Source: Robertmurraya kyonggiensis (GTDB lineage: Bacteria; Bacillota; Bacilli; Bacillales; Cytobacillaceae). Taken from it: DNA of 64,000 nucleotides. How positions within the stretch are numbered: position 1 is the stretch's first letter; the number at the start of each line of letters is the position of its first letter. Shown in pieces: positions 57,281 through 64,000 of the stretch. The notes beneath the pieces are model-generated. The model was not told the origin of the DNA. It made no database searches and saw only the letters and a list, made by a program, of their open reading frames with translations. The position numbers and the translations under genes were made by a program. The stretch covers positions 372,001 through 436,000 of the forward strand of contig NZ_SWBM01000002.1 in the NCBI RefSeq assembly GCF_005116465.1, read 5' to 3'.

Positions 57281-57967
57281 ATGACAACGAAAATTGTTAT
57301 TATAGATGACCACCAATTATTTAGAGAAGGCGTTAAAAGAATACTAGATTTTGAATCCTCGTTTGAGGTTGTAGCTGAAGGTGACGACGGCTCAGAGGCA
57401 GTTAATTTAGTGGAGCAGTACAATCCGGATGTTGTGATTATGGATATTAACATGCCAACAGTGAACGGTGTGGAAGCAACTCGTCAATTAATCGAAAAGT
57501 TTCCTGAATCAAAGGTGATTATTTTATCGATTCATGATGATGAGAATTATGTGCAGCATGCTCTTAAAACTGGAGCTACTGGCTATTTATTAAAAGAAAT
57601 GGATGCTGATGCTTTAATCGAAGCGGTTAAAGTTGTAGCGGATGGCGGTTCTTACCTACATCCGAAGGTTACCCATAATCTTGTAAGAGAATATCGTCGC
57701 TTGGCGGTAGAGGAAGTTGGAGGTAGCGACGGTTATGTTCAGCAAGTTGAAATTAGACGTCCTCTTCACCTATTAACTCGTCGTGAGTGTGAAGTTCTTC
57801 AATTATTGGCAGACGGAAAAAGTAATCGTGGTATTGGTGAAGCACTATTTATTAGTGAAAAAACCGTTAAAAACCACGTAAGTAACATTCTTCAAAAAAT
57901 GAATGTAAACGACCGTACTCAGGCTGTTGTAGTAGCAATTAAAAATGGCTGGGTAGAAGTGAAATAA
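57281..57967 (+). CDS. degU: Response regulator DegU
   Basis: NarL/FixJ-type regulator, 228 residues, one shorter than B. subtilis DegU. Receiver domain: acidic pair D9/D10, phospho-acceptor D55 (VVIMDINMP), and the K in [11 protein letters not shown]-terminal LuxR-type helix-turn-helix (~165-228): [46 protein letters not shown]-binding target of DegS phosphorylation. GGGAGG before the ATG. A terminator follows directly, so degS-degU form the operon. Confidence 0.97.
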   Translation: MTTKIVIIDDHQLFREGVKRILDFESSFEVVAEGDDGSEAVNLVEQYNPDVVIMDINMPTVNGVEATRQLIEKFPESKVIILSIHDDENYVQHALKTGATGYLLKEMDADALIEAVKVVADGGSYLHPKVTHNLVREYRRLAVEEVGGSDGYVQQVEIRRPLHLLTRRECEVLQLLADGKSNRGIGEALFISEKTVKNHVSNILQKMNVNDRTQAVVVAIKNGWVEVK

Positions 57968-57990
57968 GAGAGATTATAAAGCGAGATTAT

Positions 57991-58026
57991 AAAGCACCCC
58001 ATTCAGTGATGAATGGGGTGCTTTTA
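57991..58026. terminator. Bidirectional terminator
   Basis: AAAGCACCCCATTC / GAATGGGGTGCTTT perfect 14-bp stem between convergent degU and the acyltransferase gene, with TTTTA after the right arm. Confidence 0.9.
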
Positions 58027-58030
58027 TGCA

Positions 58031-59170
58031 TTATGCTGATTTTGATACGCTCAGTTTTTCTTTTAATCGATTCGCAATTATTTTTCCTGCTCTCATAGAT
58101 GGAATTTCAACAAATTGATAGGAAACAGTAGCGACGAAGATGGACACGATAAAGGTGAGCGGCAAAGTCAATGCAATAGGAAGTCCTGTGTCAAATTTAA
58201 TAAAGAACATCAAAATAGTTAAATGGTATAGATACAGACTATAGGATATTTTTCCGAAAAAAGAAGGGATCTTTGATTTTAAAAGCTTGGAAAGTGCAGA
58301 TGAGGATAAACTTAACATCATGAAAATGCTTGCCCCTATTGTGGCAGTCCAGTCTACAATTAAAATATTGTGGACGAATGAATCTGGATCTATGAGCCAA
58401 TTACATGTGTAAACCAGCACGCCGATGATGAGCAGTACATATTTTTGCCATCTCTTAATTGATCTCATTTTTTCGATAATGGTTAAATGATGCTTTGCTA
58501 GTATGGAACCTACTATGAAAATTGACGTATAATGACCAGTTAGTAAGAGATTGTTGAGTGTGTTGTTGGAGAACATGGCTGATAGTATACAGCAGAAGGC
58601 GGACAAGAGTAGTGCAAACAATAAGAGCTTTTTCCAATCGTATTTAAGAACAAAATAGACGACGACCGGAAAAATTATCGAGATTCTCATCTCATAGACG
58701 AGCGACCAAATTACCGGACTAATTTCACCAGAGTGAGCCCCAACTAACAAAAAGTGATTGATGATAGTACTTATCGAAAAATCTTCATCCCACATTGTAT
58801 TCATCCAAGCGCTATCAACGGTTCGCATGTTTTGAACGACGCTCCATTTTAGAATCAATGCAGCGAATATGGACACTATGCAAGCGATGTAGATCCGGAA
58901 AAAACGTTTTACGAGATACCCACGGTAAGAAAAGGAATGATTTTTCATAAAGGGTAAAGTCAGAACAAATCCACTTAGAATGAAGAAAAACAGCACGGCT
59001 TCATGGCCGGCCCAGACAATATGGAGTGGTGAATACTTGTACCAGTTCGTGGCGAATCCCATGGCATAGGTGTTATGAGTATTGAAGTCAAATACCACCA
59101 TAAAGTGACTAAGCAGGACTGTTAGAGCTGCCAAACCTCGTAGAGTATCTATTTCTTCGTATCTTGTCAA
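58031..59170 (-). CDS. Acyltransferase 3 family protein (OafA-like)
   Basis: Integral membrane acyltransferase, 379 residues with about ten helices. EIDTLRGLAALTVLLSHF carries the R-x10-H-type motif at the start; FFFILSGFVLTLPF and VKRFFRIYIACIV follow. Members O-acetylate surface sugars or peptidoglycan. There is no extra SGNH domain. TTG start with AGGAGGT seven bases upstream. Its insertion between degU and the DegV-type gene breaks the B. subtilis order and suggests a later arrival. Confidence 0.92.
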   Translation of the reverse strand: MTRYEEIDTLRGLAALTVLLSHFMVVFDFNTHNTYAMGFATNWYKYSPLHIVWAGHEAVLFFFILSGFVLTLPFMKNHSFSYRGYLVKRFFRIYIACIVSIFAALILKWSVVQNMRTVDSAWMNTMWDEDFSISTIINHFLLVGAHSGEISPVIWSLVYEMRISIIFPVVVYFVLKYDWKKLLLFALLLSAFCCILSAMFSNNTLNNLLLTGHYTSIFIVGSILAKHHLTIIEKMRSIKRWQKYVLLIIGVLVYTCNWLIDPDSFVHNILIVDWTATIGASIFMMLSLSSSALSKLLKSKIPSFFGKISYSLYLYHLTILMFFIKFDTGLPIALTLPLTFIVSIFVATVSYQFVEIPSMRAGKIIANRLKEKLSVSKSA

Positions 59171-59362
59171 TCTGTTACCTCCTAATTAAGACTATTGATT
59201 ATAAGATACTATAAATAGATTATAATAAACATATTTTTAGAATATTCAAAATAAAAAAGTTTAAAAATGAACAAATGATGAAAATAAATGGCAAGTATTT
59301 ACATGTCTGTTTGAAAATGATTTAATAGGATAAAAGAACCGATACTAAAGGATGATTTGTAA

Positions 59363-59497
59363 ATGACTTCTTTAATTACCTTAGCGGATCACCACATAGT
59401 AGATTTATTGAACTTAGCAGTTGAGAAAAAAGTAGACGAAGGATTCATTCGGTTGCTAAAAAATGAGTTAGAAAGAAGGGGAGTCAAGGTAGGTTAA
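59363..59497 (+). CDS. sda: Sda-like sporulation histidine-kinase inhibitor
   Basis: Small gene of 44 codons. The protein has two helices: SLITLADHHIVDLLNLAVEK and EGFIRLLKNELERRGV. This matches the Sda pattern (L-S/A-D-x-x-L-x-x-x-Y/N ... D-F-I-x-L-L/I-x-x-E-I/L-x-R-R). Sda binds KinA-type kinases and blocks entry into sporulation when DNA replication is disturbed. AAAGGATG lies at the right distance before the ATG. The helix loop is slightly different from B. subtilis Sda (46-52 residues). Family call is from pattern only. Confidence 0.7.
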   Translation: MTSLITLADHHIVDLLNLAVEKKVDEGFIRLLKNELERRGVKVG

Positions 59498-59540
59498 GGA
59501 TTATGGAAGAGCATGAATTGGCAAAGGGGGTAATATTTCT

Positions 59541-60200
59541 TTGGTCTATTTATTTTTATTGCTAATCATTACTGCGTTTATATTTCAAAATCCACGCTTT
59601 AAGGGCTTTATCGGTGAAGGAAGGGTTCGCTTTCCACTGAAAAAATTTGACACCAGTACAAACCACATTGTACTCCACGATATTCTATTGCCTTCCCGTG
59701 ATGGAAAAACTACTCAAATCGATCATCTCATTCTTTCAATCTATGGATTTTTAATCGAAAAGAAAAGCTTTATAAACCGATTTTTTAAAACTATGGGCAT
59801 ATCAAAGCGTTAGAACAGATTGTTGGTACACAGCAGTTTATTTCAATTATTGCTTTTAATCCAAAGGCGACTTTGAAAAAAATTCAGATTAACTCGGAAC
59901 GTGTGCACGTGACATATGATTCTCGATTACTGAAGGTTATTTACCAGTATCAGGAACAAGTTATTCTGCAGGAAGATCTGGGGAAGTTGAAAGACCTGAT
60001 TCTTAAAAATATCGTAACTGAAAAAGGAGCGAAAACTGAACATATCAGAACAATCCGCCATGATCAAAAACAAAAAAAGCTGCAGATCAAAGCTAATATT
60101 TGTCCCAAATGTGGAGGATCATTAGTTACTAGAAAAGGAATTTCTAGGGTGTAGCAATTTTCCTAGCTGCCGATTTATAGAGAATAAGAAGCACGTCTAA
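59541..60200 (+). pseudogene. Decayed NERD-domain protein with zinc ribbon
   Basis: Pieces of a NERD (nuclease-related) protein in three frames. Residues 1-~73 (GFIGEGRVRF ... TQIDHLILSIYGFLIE) are followed by an apparent internal deletion of the NERD core. Then NYGHIKALEQIVG appears in another frame behind a TAA; IISIIAFNPKATLKK to ICPKCGGSLVTRKG continues; FLGCSNFPSCRFIENKKHV, the second half of a topoisomerase-type zinc ribbon, is in yet another frame and ends at TAA 60198-60200. Normal relatives are ~300 residues. Not functional. Confidence 0.8.
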
Positions 60201-60299
60201 ACTAATGCATTTTCGAAAATTTTCATATAAAATGGATACTAAACATATAGTATAAGCAACTCTTGCAAAAATTTAGTAGATATAAAGGATGGTACATAT

Positions 60300-61139
60300 A
60301 TGAAAACGGCAGTTGTCACGGATAGTACGGCGTACATCCCGAAGGAATTGCGAGATAAATTAAAAATCCATATGATTCCCTTAAGTGTTATTTTCGGGAA
60401 CGAAACTTATAGAGAAGAAATTGATTTACATGCGGATGAATTCTATGAAGAGATTAAAACGAAAGGGCTACCAACAACTTCTCAACCAACCACGGGAGAG
60501 TTTGTTACTCTATTTGAAAAACTAGCCAAGGATTTTGATGCGGTCATTAGCATTCATCTATCAAGCGGAATTAGCGGTACTTATCAAGGCGCGATTACAG
60601 CAGGGAATCTTGTGGACGGTATCGAAGTATATGCGTATGATTCTGAAATCAGCTGTATGATGCAGGGACTTTATGCGATTGAAGCAGCTGAGTTGGCTAG
60701 TGCTGGCAAGGGGCCTGAGGAAATCATTGCACGTTTAGATGAAATGAAAAAATCGATGCGAGCTTATTTTATGGTTGATGATTTATCCCATTTGCAGCGC
60801 GGCGGTCGTCTATCTAGCGCGCAAGCGATCATTGGAAGTATGCTACAAGTCAAACCTTTGCTACACTTTGTAGATAAAGTTATCGTCCCGTTTGAAAAAA
60901 TTCGTACGCGCAAAAAAGCAATGAAGCGTATTGCGGATATGCTTGAAGAAGATGCTTCGAGCGGAGTGGCCTACAAAGCGGTTATTTTCCAAGGGAAGCG
61001 TGAAGAAGAAGCACAGGAATGGGAAAAAGAGTTGGAAGCAAAGCTACCAAACGTTGAATTCACGATTAGTTACTTCGGACCAGTCATTGCGAGTCATCTT
61101 GGTGAAGGTGCAATGGGCCTCGGCTGGGTGAAAAAATAA
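60300..61139 (+). CDS. DegV family fatty-acid-binding protein (FakB-like)
   Basis: Lipid-binding subunit type, 279 residues. AVVTDSTAYIPKEL, TTSQPTTGEF, ISIHLSSGISGTYQGA (fatty-acid carboxylate contact residues T/S in these two blocks), LSHLQRGGRLSSAQA and KPLLHF are typical. FakB proteins present fatty acids to the kinase FakA, giving acyl phosphate for phospholipid synthesis. GGATGG-type site before the ATG is weak but well placed. The B. subtilis counterpart lies between degU and comFA, so this is the syntenic gene. Confidence 0.93.
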   Translation: MKTAVVTDSTAYIPKELRDKLKIHMIPLSVIFGNETYREEIDLHADEFYEEIKTKGLPTTSQPTTGEFVTLFEKLAKDFDAVISIHLSSGISGTYQGAITAGNLVDGIEVYAYDSEISCMMQGLYAIEAAELASAGKGPEEIIARLDEMKKSMRAYFMVDDLSHLQRGGRLSSAQAIIGSMLQVKPLLHFVDKVIVPFEKIRTRKKAMKRIADMLEEDASSGVAYKAVIFQGKREEEAQEWEKELEAKLPNVEFTISYFGPVIASHLGEGAMGLGWVKK

Positions 61140-61150
61140 TAACATCTTAG

Positions 61151-61187
61151 AACGTCATTCAGCTTTGGGTTGGGTGACGTTTTTTGA
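61151..61187 (+). terminator. Rho-independent terminator
   Basis: AACGTCATTCA / TTGGGTGACGTT stem with two G-U pairs and a TTTTTT tail. Confidence 0.8.
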
Positions 61188-61312
61188 TAAATTTAGCCCC
61201 CTGTCTCTGAAACTTCGCGATACACTCGAAAATTGTCCGATTACTACATTAATAAATGTTAGAATTGTCTCATCCCCGCGACTAAAAAAACATTAAAAGA
61301 GGTGTCCCCAAA

Positions 61313-62809
61313 ATGAATTTTGCCGTACTCCGTGAAAAATTAGTAACTGAAGCACTGCTTACAACACCTGAGATTACTCAAGCCATTACCTCTTTAGCCG
61401 AAATTCCCCAACCTCCAACGAATCCGAACTTCTCATTCAATCGTGAGCTCCAAAAGTTGCTCCTCGGAAAACAGCTACTTATCGATGAAATCCCCTACTC
61501 CCTTGAAGATATCCAATCACACTATGAAAATGGCTATATTACTATGCGGAAAGGAATCACGCTTAATAAGAATAGACCTCAATGCGAGCGCTGTGGAAAT
61601 GAGGACCAAAGTTTGTTTGCGACTTTTCCTTGTTCTAGATGCAGGGAAATCTGTACCTATTGTCGAAAATGCATCATGATGGGAAGAGTAAGTACGTGTA
61701 CGCCGTTATATGGCTGGGGTGATGAGAACGACTTGCAACATACCGATGCGACATTAGATTGGACAGGCACTTTATCTTCGGGACAACAACACGCATCCAA
61801 TCAAGTTATCGAATTTATCAAGGCGAACAAAGAGCTATTAGTTTGGGCTGTTTGCGGAGCTGGAAAAACCGAAGTCTTGTTTGAAGGAATACACCATGCA
61901 CTTTCCGAACAAAAACGAGTCTGCGTTGCAACTCCCCGCACCGATGTTGTCCTCGAACTAACTCCACGCTTGCAAGCAGTATTTCCAACCATTGAAGTTG
62001 CTTCCTTTTACGGTGGTTCAGAAGACCGACAAAAATATTCCCCACTCACGATTGCTACGACCCATCAGCTCCTCCGTTTTTACAAAGCCTTTGATACGAT
62101 CATTCTCGATGAGGTCGATGCTTTTCCATACTCTGTTGATGAAGCTTTACAGTTTGCGGTTAAGCAGGCTCGAAAAGATAATTCTTCACTCATTTATTTA
62201 ACGGCTACTCCGAACGAACAATGGCAAAAGGAATGTCGCCAAGGTAAAAGAGAGTTTGTTACGATTCCTGCTCGTTACCATCGTCATCCACTTCCAGCCC
62301 CGGAGTTTGTTTGGTGTGGAAACTGGAATAAAGCATTAACGAAAGGTACACTCCCAGCCAATGTGATGAAATGGTTGAAACATCGAATTGACACAGGTAA
62401 ACATGCTCTCTTTTTCATCCCAAAAATCGAGTTAATCCCGAAAATTCTTCCGATCCTTCAAAAACTCCATCCAGATATTGAAGCGGTCCATGCAGAAGAT
62501 CCGAATCGCAAAGAAAAGGTAAAAGCTTTGCGAAATAAAGAAATTCCACTACTTATAACCACGACCATTTTAGAAAGAGGAGTGACGTTTCCTAATTTAG
62601 ATGTGGCTGTCCTTGGCTCAGATGATCGCATTTTTACAGAAAGCGCTCTTGTCCAAATCTCTGGAAGGGTTGGACGGAGTGCGCAATTTCCAAACGGAGA
62701 TATTACCTTTTTTCACTATGGATTAACGGAGTCGATGCTGAAAGCGAGAAAGGAAATTCAAAACATGAATAAAGAGGCTTTACAGAAAGGATTGATTGAC
62801 GTTGAGTGA
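61313..62809 (+). CDS. comFA: Competence ATP-dependent DNA translocase ComFA
   Basis: DEAD-box-like ATPase needed for pulling transforming single-stranded DNA into the cell. 498 residues. N-terminal four-cysteine zinc motif (CERCG ... CSRC ... CTYCRKC, residues ~90-125); Walker A CGAGKTE (~183-189); Walker B LDEVDAFP; motif III YLTATPN; motif VI QISGRVGRS. AGAGGTG precedes the ATG. The comFC start overlaps its last bases; comFB, which lies between them in B. subtilis, is absent. Confidence 0.96.
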   Translation: MNFAVLREKLVTEALLTTPEITQAITSLAEIPQPPTNPNFSFNRELQKLLLGKQLLIDEIPYSLEDIQSHYENGYITMRKGITLNKNRPQCERCGNEDQSLFATFPCSRCREICTYCRKCIMMGRVSTCTPLYGWGDENDLQHTDATLDWTGTLSSGQQHASNQVIEFIKANKELLVWAVCGAGKTEVLFEGIHHALSEQKRVCVATPRTDVVLELTPRLQAVFPTIEVASFYGGSEDRQKYSPLTIATTHQLLRFYKAFDTIILDEVDAFPYSVDEALQFAVKQARKDNSSLIYLTATPNEQWQKECRQGKREFVTIPARYHRHPLPAPEFVWCGNWNKALTKGTLPANVMKWLKHRIDTGKHALFFIPKIELIPKILPILQKLHPDIEAVHAEDPNRKEKVKALRNKEIPLLITTTILERGVTFPNLDVAVLGSDDRIFTESALVQISGRVGRSAQFPNGDITFFHYGLTESMLKARKEIQNMNKEALQKGLIDVE

Positions 62810-63503
62810 ATATTGTTTGTTTTGTCATGAGGAAATTACCTCAAATACAAATTGGTCGAGCTTTTTCAAAGTTAAAACGGCAACATATCTTTGCCCAACT
62901 TGTGAAGCACAACTAATCAAAATTGAAGGCGATACTTGTAATATCTGCAACCGACCCCTCGAAAAATTAGAACCACAATTTGTAATTAATAGTCGCTGTC
63001 TCGATTGTGTCCGTTGGGAGGAGGACGAAGAATGGAAGGGATATTTACTTAAAAATGAGTCACTCTATGAGTACAATACCTTTTTAAAAGAAATTATTAG
63101 CCAATACAAATTTCGCGGTGATTATATCTTGGCAAAGATTTTTTCAACCAACATCCAGCAGAAGCTTATATCTGACACTCTTTTTGTCCCTATCCCTTTA
63201 AGCGCTGAACGTCAATTCGAACGAGGCTTTAATCAATCAGAGGCGCTCATTGTTGAAGCTGGTCATTCTCCTACTCATCTCCTCGAACGAACCCATAGTG
63301 AAAAACAATCGAAAAAATCCCGTTATGATCGTATACACATTCCGCAGGTCTTCCGGCTTAAAGAGGGGAGGGACGTTGCTGACAAAGCTATCCTTCTTAT
63401 CGACGATATTTACACAACGGGTTCAACTTTAAGACATGCGGCAAAAATATTGATGCATGCCGGGGCAAAATCGGTATCCTCTTTAACGATTGCAAGAAGC
63501 TAG
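62796..63503 (+). CDS. comFC: Competence protein ComFC (phosphoribosyltransferase-like)
   Basis: 235-residue ComF/GntX family protein with an N-terminal zinc finger (CLFCHEE ... CPTCEA, CNICNRP, CLDC) and a C-terminal PRT fold. The PRPP-binding motif is ILLIDDIYTTGSTLRHAA (~residues 198-215), plus PIPLSAERQFERGFNQSE. It works with ComFA in DNA uptake and may help load single-stranded DNA. TTG 62796 lies four bases after AAAGGA, TTG 62802 ten bases after it; either may be used. It overlaps comFA by 14 bases. Confidence 0.93.
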   Translation: MTLSEYCLFCHEEITSNTNWSSFFKVKTATYLCPTCEAQLIKIEGDTCNICNRPLEKLEPQFVINSRCLDCVRWEEDEEWKGYLLKNESLYEYNTFLKEIISQYKFRGDYILAKIFSTNIQQKLISDTLFVPIPLSAERQFERGFNQSEALIVEAGHSPTHLLERTHSEKQSKKSRYDRIHIPQVFRLKEGRDVADKAILLIDDIYTTGSTLRHAAKILMHAGAKSVSSLTIARS

Positions 63504-63569
63504 CACTTGATAGCAAGTCGCTATCAAATTGCTATCACTACGCTAGCACATTGCTAGCACTTGCTAGCA
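63499..63569. repeat. 11-bp-periodic TGCTA(G/T)CA array, block A
   Basis: Seven units beginning at 63499, 63509, 63520, 63531, 63542, 63553 and 63563 (steps 10, 11, 11, 11, 11, 10). Each is GCTAGCA, GCTATCA or GATAGCA, and the intervening three or four bases vary. TGCTAGCA is a perfect palindrome; TGCTATCA and TGATAGCA are each other's complement. The first unit overlaps the comFC stop. Confidence 0.9.
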
Positions 63570-63694
63570 GTTGTTTTAAAAGAGGTTATCAGTCAATAGA
63601 GTTCTGTGGAGTTAGTATTTTGGCACCGGCTTGTTCAAAAAATCCGTTCATGACAGATTAGAATAAAAGAGGGGAAAGACGCCTGAATCTTAAT

Positions 63695-63788
63695 GCTAGC
63701 ACGTGCTATCTGAGTGATAGCAAAGTGCTATCAGAATGCTATCAACTTGCTAGCAATTTGCTAGAATAATGCTAACAAGTTGATAGCA
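63695..63788. repeat. 11-bp-periodic TGCTA(G/T)CA array, block B
   Basis: Nine units beginning at 63695, 63705, 63716, 63727, 63738, 63749, 63760, 63771 and 63782 (one step of 10, then all 11). Seven are exact or single-change versions of the block A unit, with GCTAGAA and GCTAACA as variants. The last unit of block A and the first of block B are 132 bases apart, exactly 12 x 11. Confidence 0.9.
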
Positions 63789-63911
63789 AATGGGAAAAGC
63801 ATCCGACTATTTGACTATTACCAACAATTGTCTTAATTTTTTCATATTCTTCTCCACATCCAAACGTTATAATCAAAATAGTAATGTCTCGTGGAGAGGG
63901 GATTTTGAATC

Positions 63912-64000
63912 ATGGAAGAGCTATCAAACTGTCCGAATTGCGGAGAGCTATTCGTTAGAAATAACCACCGTGATTTGTGCCAAAAGTGCTGGAAGGAAGA
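63912..64000 (+). CDS. yvyF: Flagellar-operon protein YvyF (start only)
   Basis: Only the first 29 codons are in the window. They show the N-terminal zinc-ribbon-like pattern LSNCPNCGELFVRNNHRDLCQKCWKEE, matching YvyF, the gene that opens the yvyF-flgM-flgK late flagellar operon after comFC in B. subtilis. GGAGAGGGGA lies about nine bases before the ATG, and a TATAAT-like box occurs at 63868-63873. Confidence 0.82.
   Translation, partial: MEELSNCPNCGELFVRNNHRDLCQKCWKE

Noticed and set aside
63499-63788. CRISPR array or TRAP (trp RNA-binding) site
   Set aside because: Units are 7-8 bases every 11, far too short for CRISPR repeats and spacers. TRAP sites are G/UAG triplets about five bases apart, which is not the pattern.

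Overview
The window looks like chromosome of a low-GC Gram-positive, spore-forming member of the Bacillaceae or a close relative. The evidence is the AT-rich sequence, strong AGGAGG-type ribosome sites, frequent TTG/GTG starts, LytR-CpsA-Psr (LCP) proteins, a TagO-TagA pair, an Sda-like gene, and at the right end the order yvyE - degS - degU - degV-type gene - comFA - comFC - yvyF. That order is the Bacillus subtilis order, apart from a missing comFB and several inserted genes. The left two thirds is a large cell-surface polysaccharide and cell-wall region.

Layout. 1-2 kb: the start of a cell-wall-binding-repeat (CWB2) protein on the minus strand and a decayed galE. 2.1-9.2 kb: galU, an intact galE, three family-2 glycosyltransferases and a Wzx-like flippase. 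9.4-14.2 kb: a compact five-gene operon (rfbF, rfbG, an RmlC-like epimerase, an NAD-dependent reductase/epimerase, rfbH) predicted to make a CDP-3,6-dideoxyhexose, most like the ascarylose route. 14.4-23.4 kb: a Wzy-like polymerase, a second galU, an initiating sugar-phosphate transferase, two GT4 transferases, manC and a phosphohexomutase. 23.5-25 kb: an LCP ligase and a small membrane protein. 25.2-34.7 kb: four exported enzymes sharing CWB2 anchors (subtilase, PIG-L-type deacetylase, Amidase_3, SpoIID/LytB-like) plus a lipoprotein. 34.9-42.2 kb: wecC, a MurJ-type flippase, tagO, tagA, a GT4 and a second polymerase. 42.3-44.4 kb: a CWB2 polysaccharide deacetylase. 44.6-52.5 kb: a stop-interrupted exported protein, a mutarotase-like gene, manA, and an MBOAT/partner O-acylation pair, separated by long gene-poor stretches. 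53-64 kb: an orphan sigma factor, a second LCP gene, yvyE, degSU, an acyltransferase, sda-like, a decayed NERD gene, a DegV-family gene, comFA, comFC and the start of yvyF.

How it fits together (inference): GalU, GalE, ManA, ManC, the phosphohexomutase, WecC and the Rfb enzymes supply activated sugars. TagO or the PF02397-type transferase primes undecaprenyl phosphate. The glycosyltransferases, flippases and polymerases build one or two polymers, LCP proteins attach them to peptidoglycan, and MBOAT/acyltransferase-3 proteins decorate them. The six CWB2 proteins would dock on such an anionic wall polymer, as CWB2 proteins do on PSII in Clostridioides difficile.

The most unusual non-coding signal is two blocks of an 11-bp-periodic TGCTA(G/T)CA element between comFC and yvyF. 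Others are a perfect 20-bp inverted repeat before the second galU, a diverged pair of ~90-bp direct repeats at 52.7-53.0 kb, and three decayed or interrupted genes.
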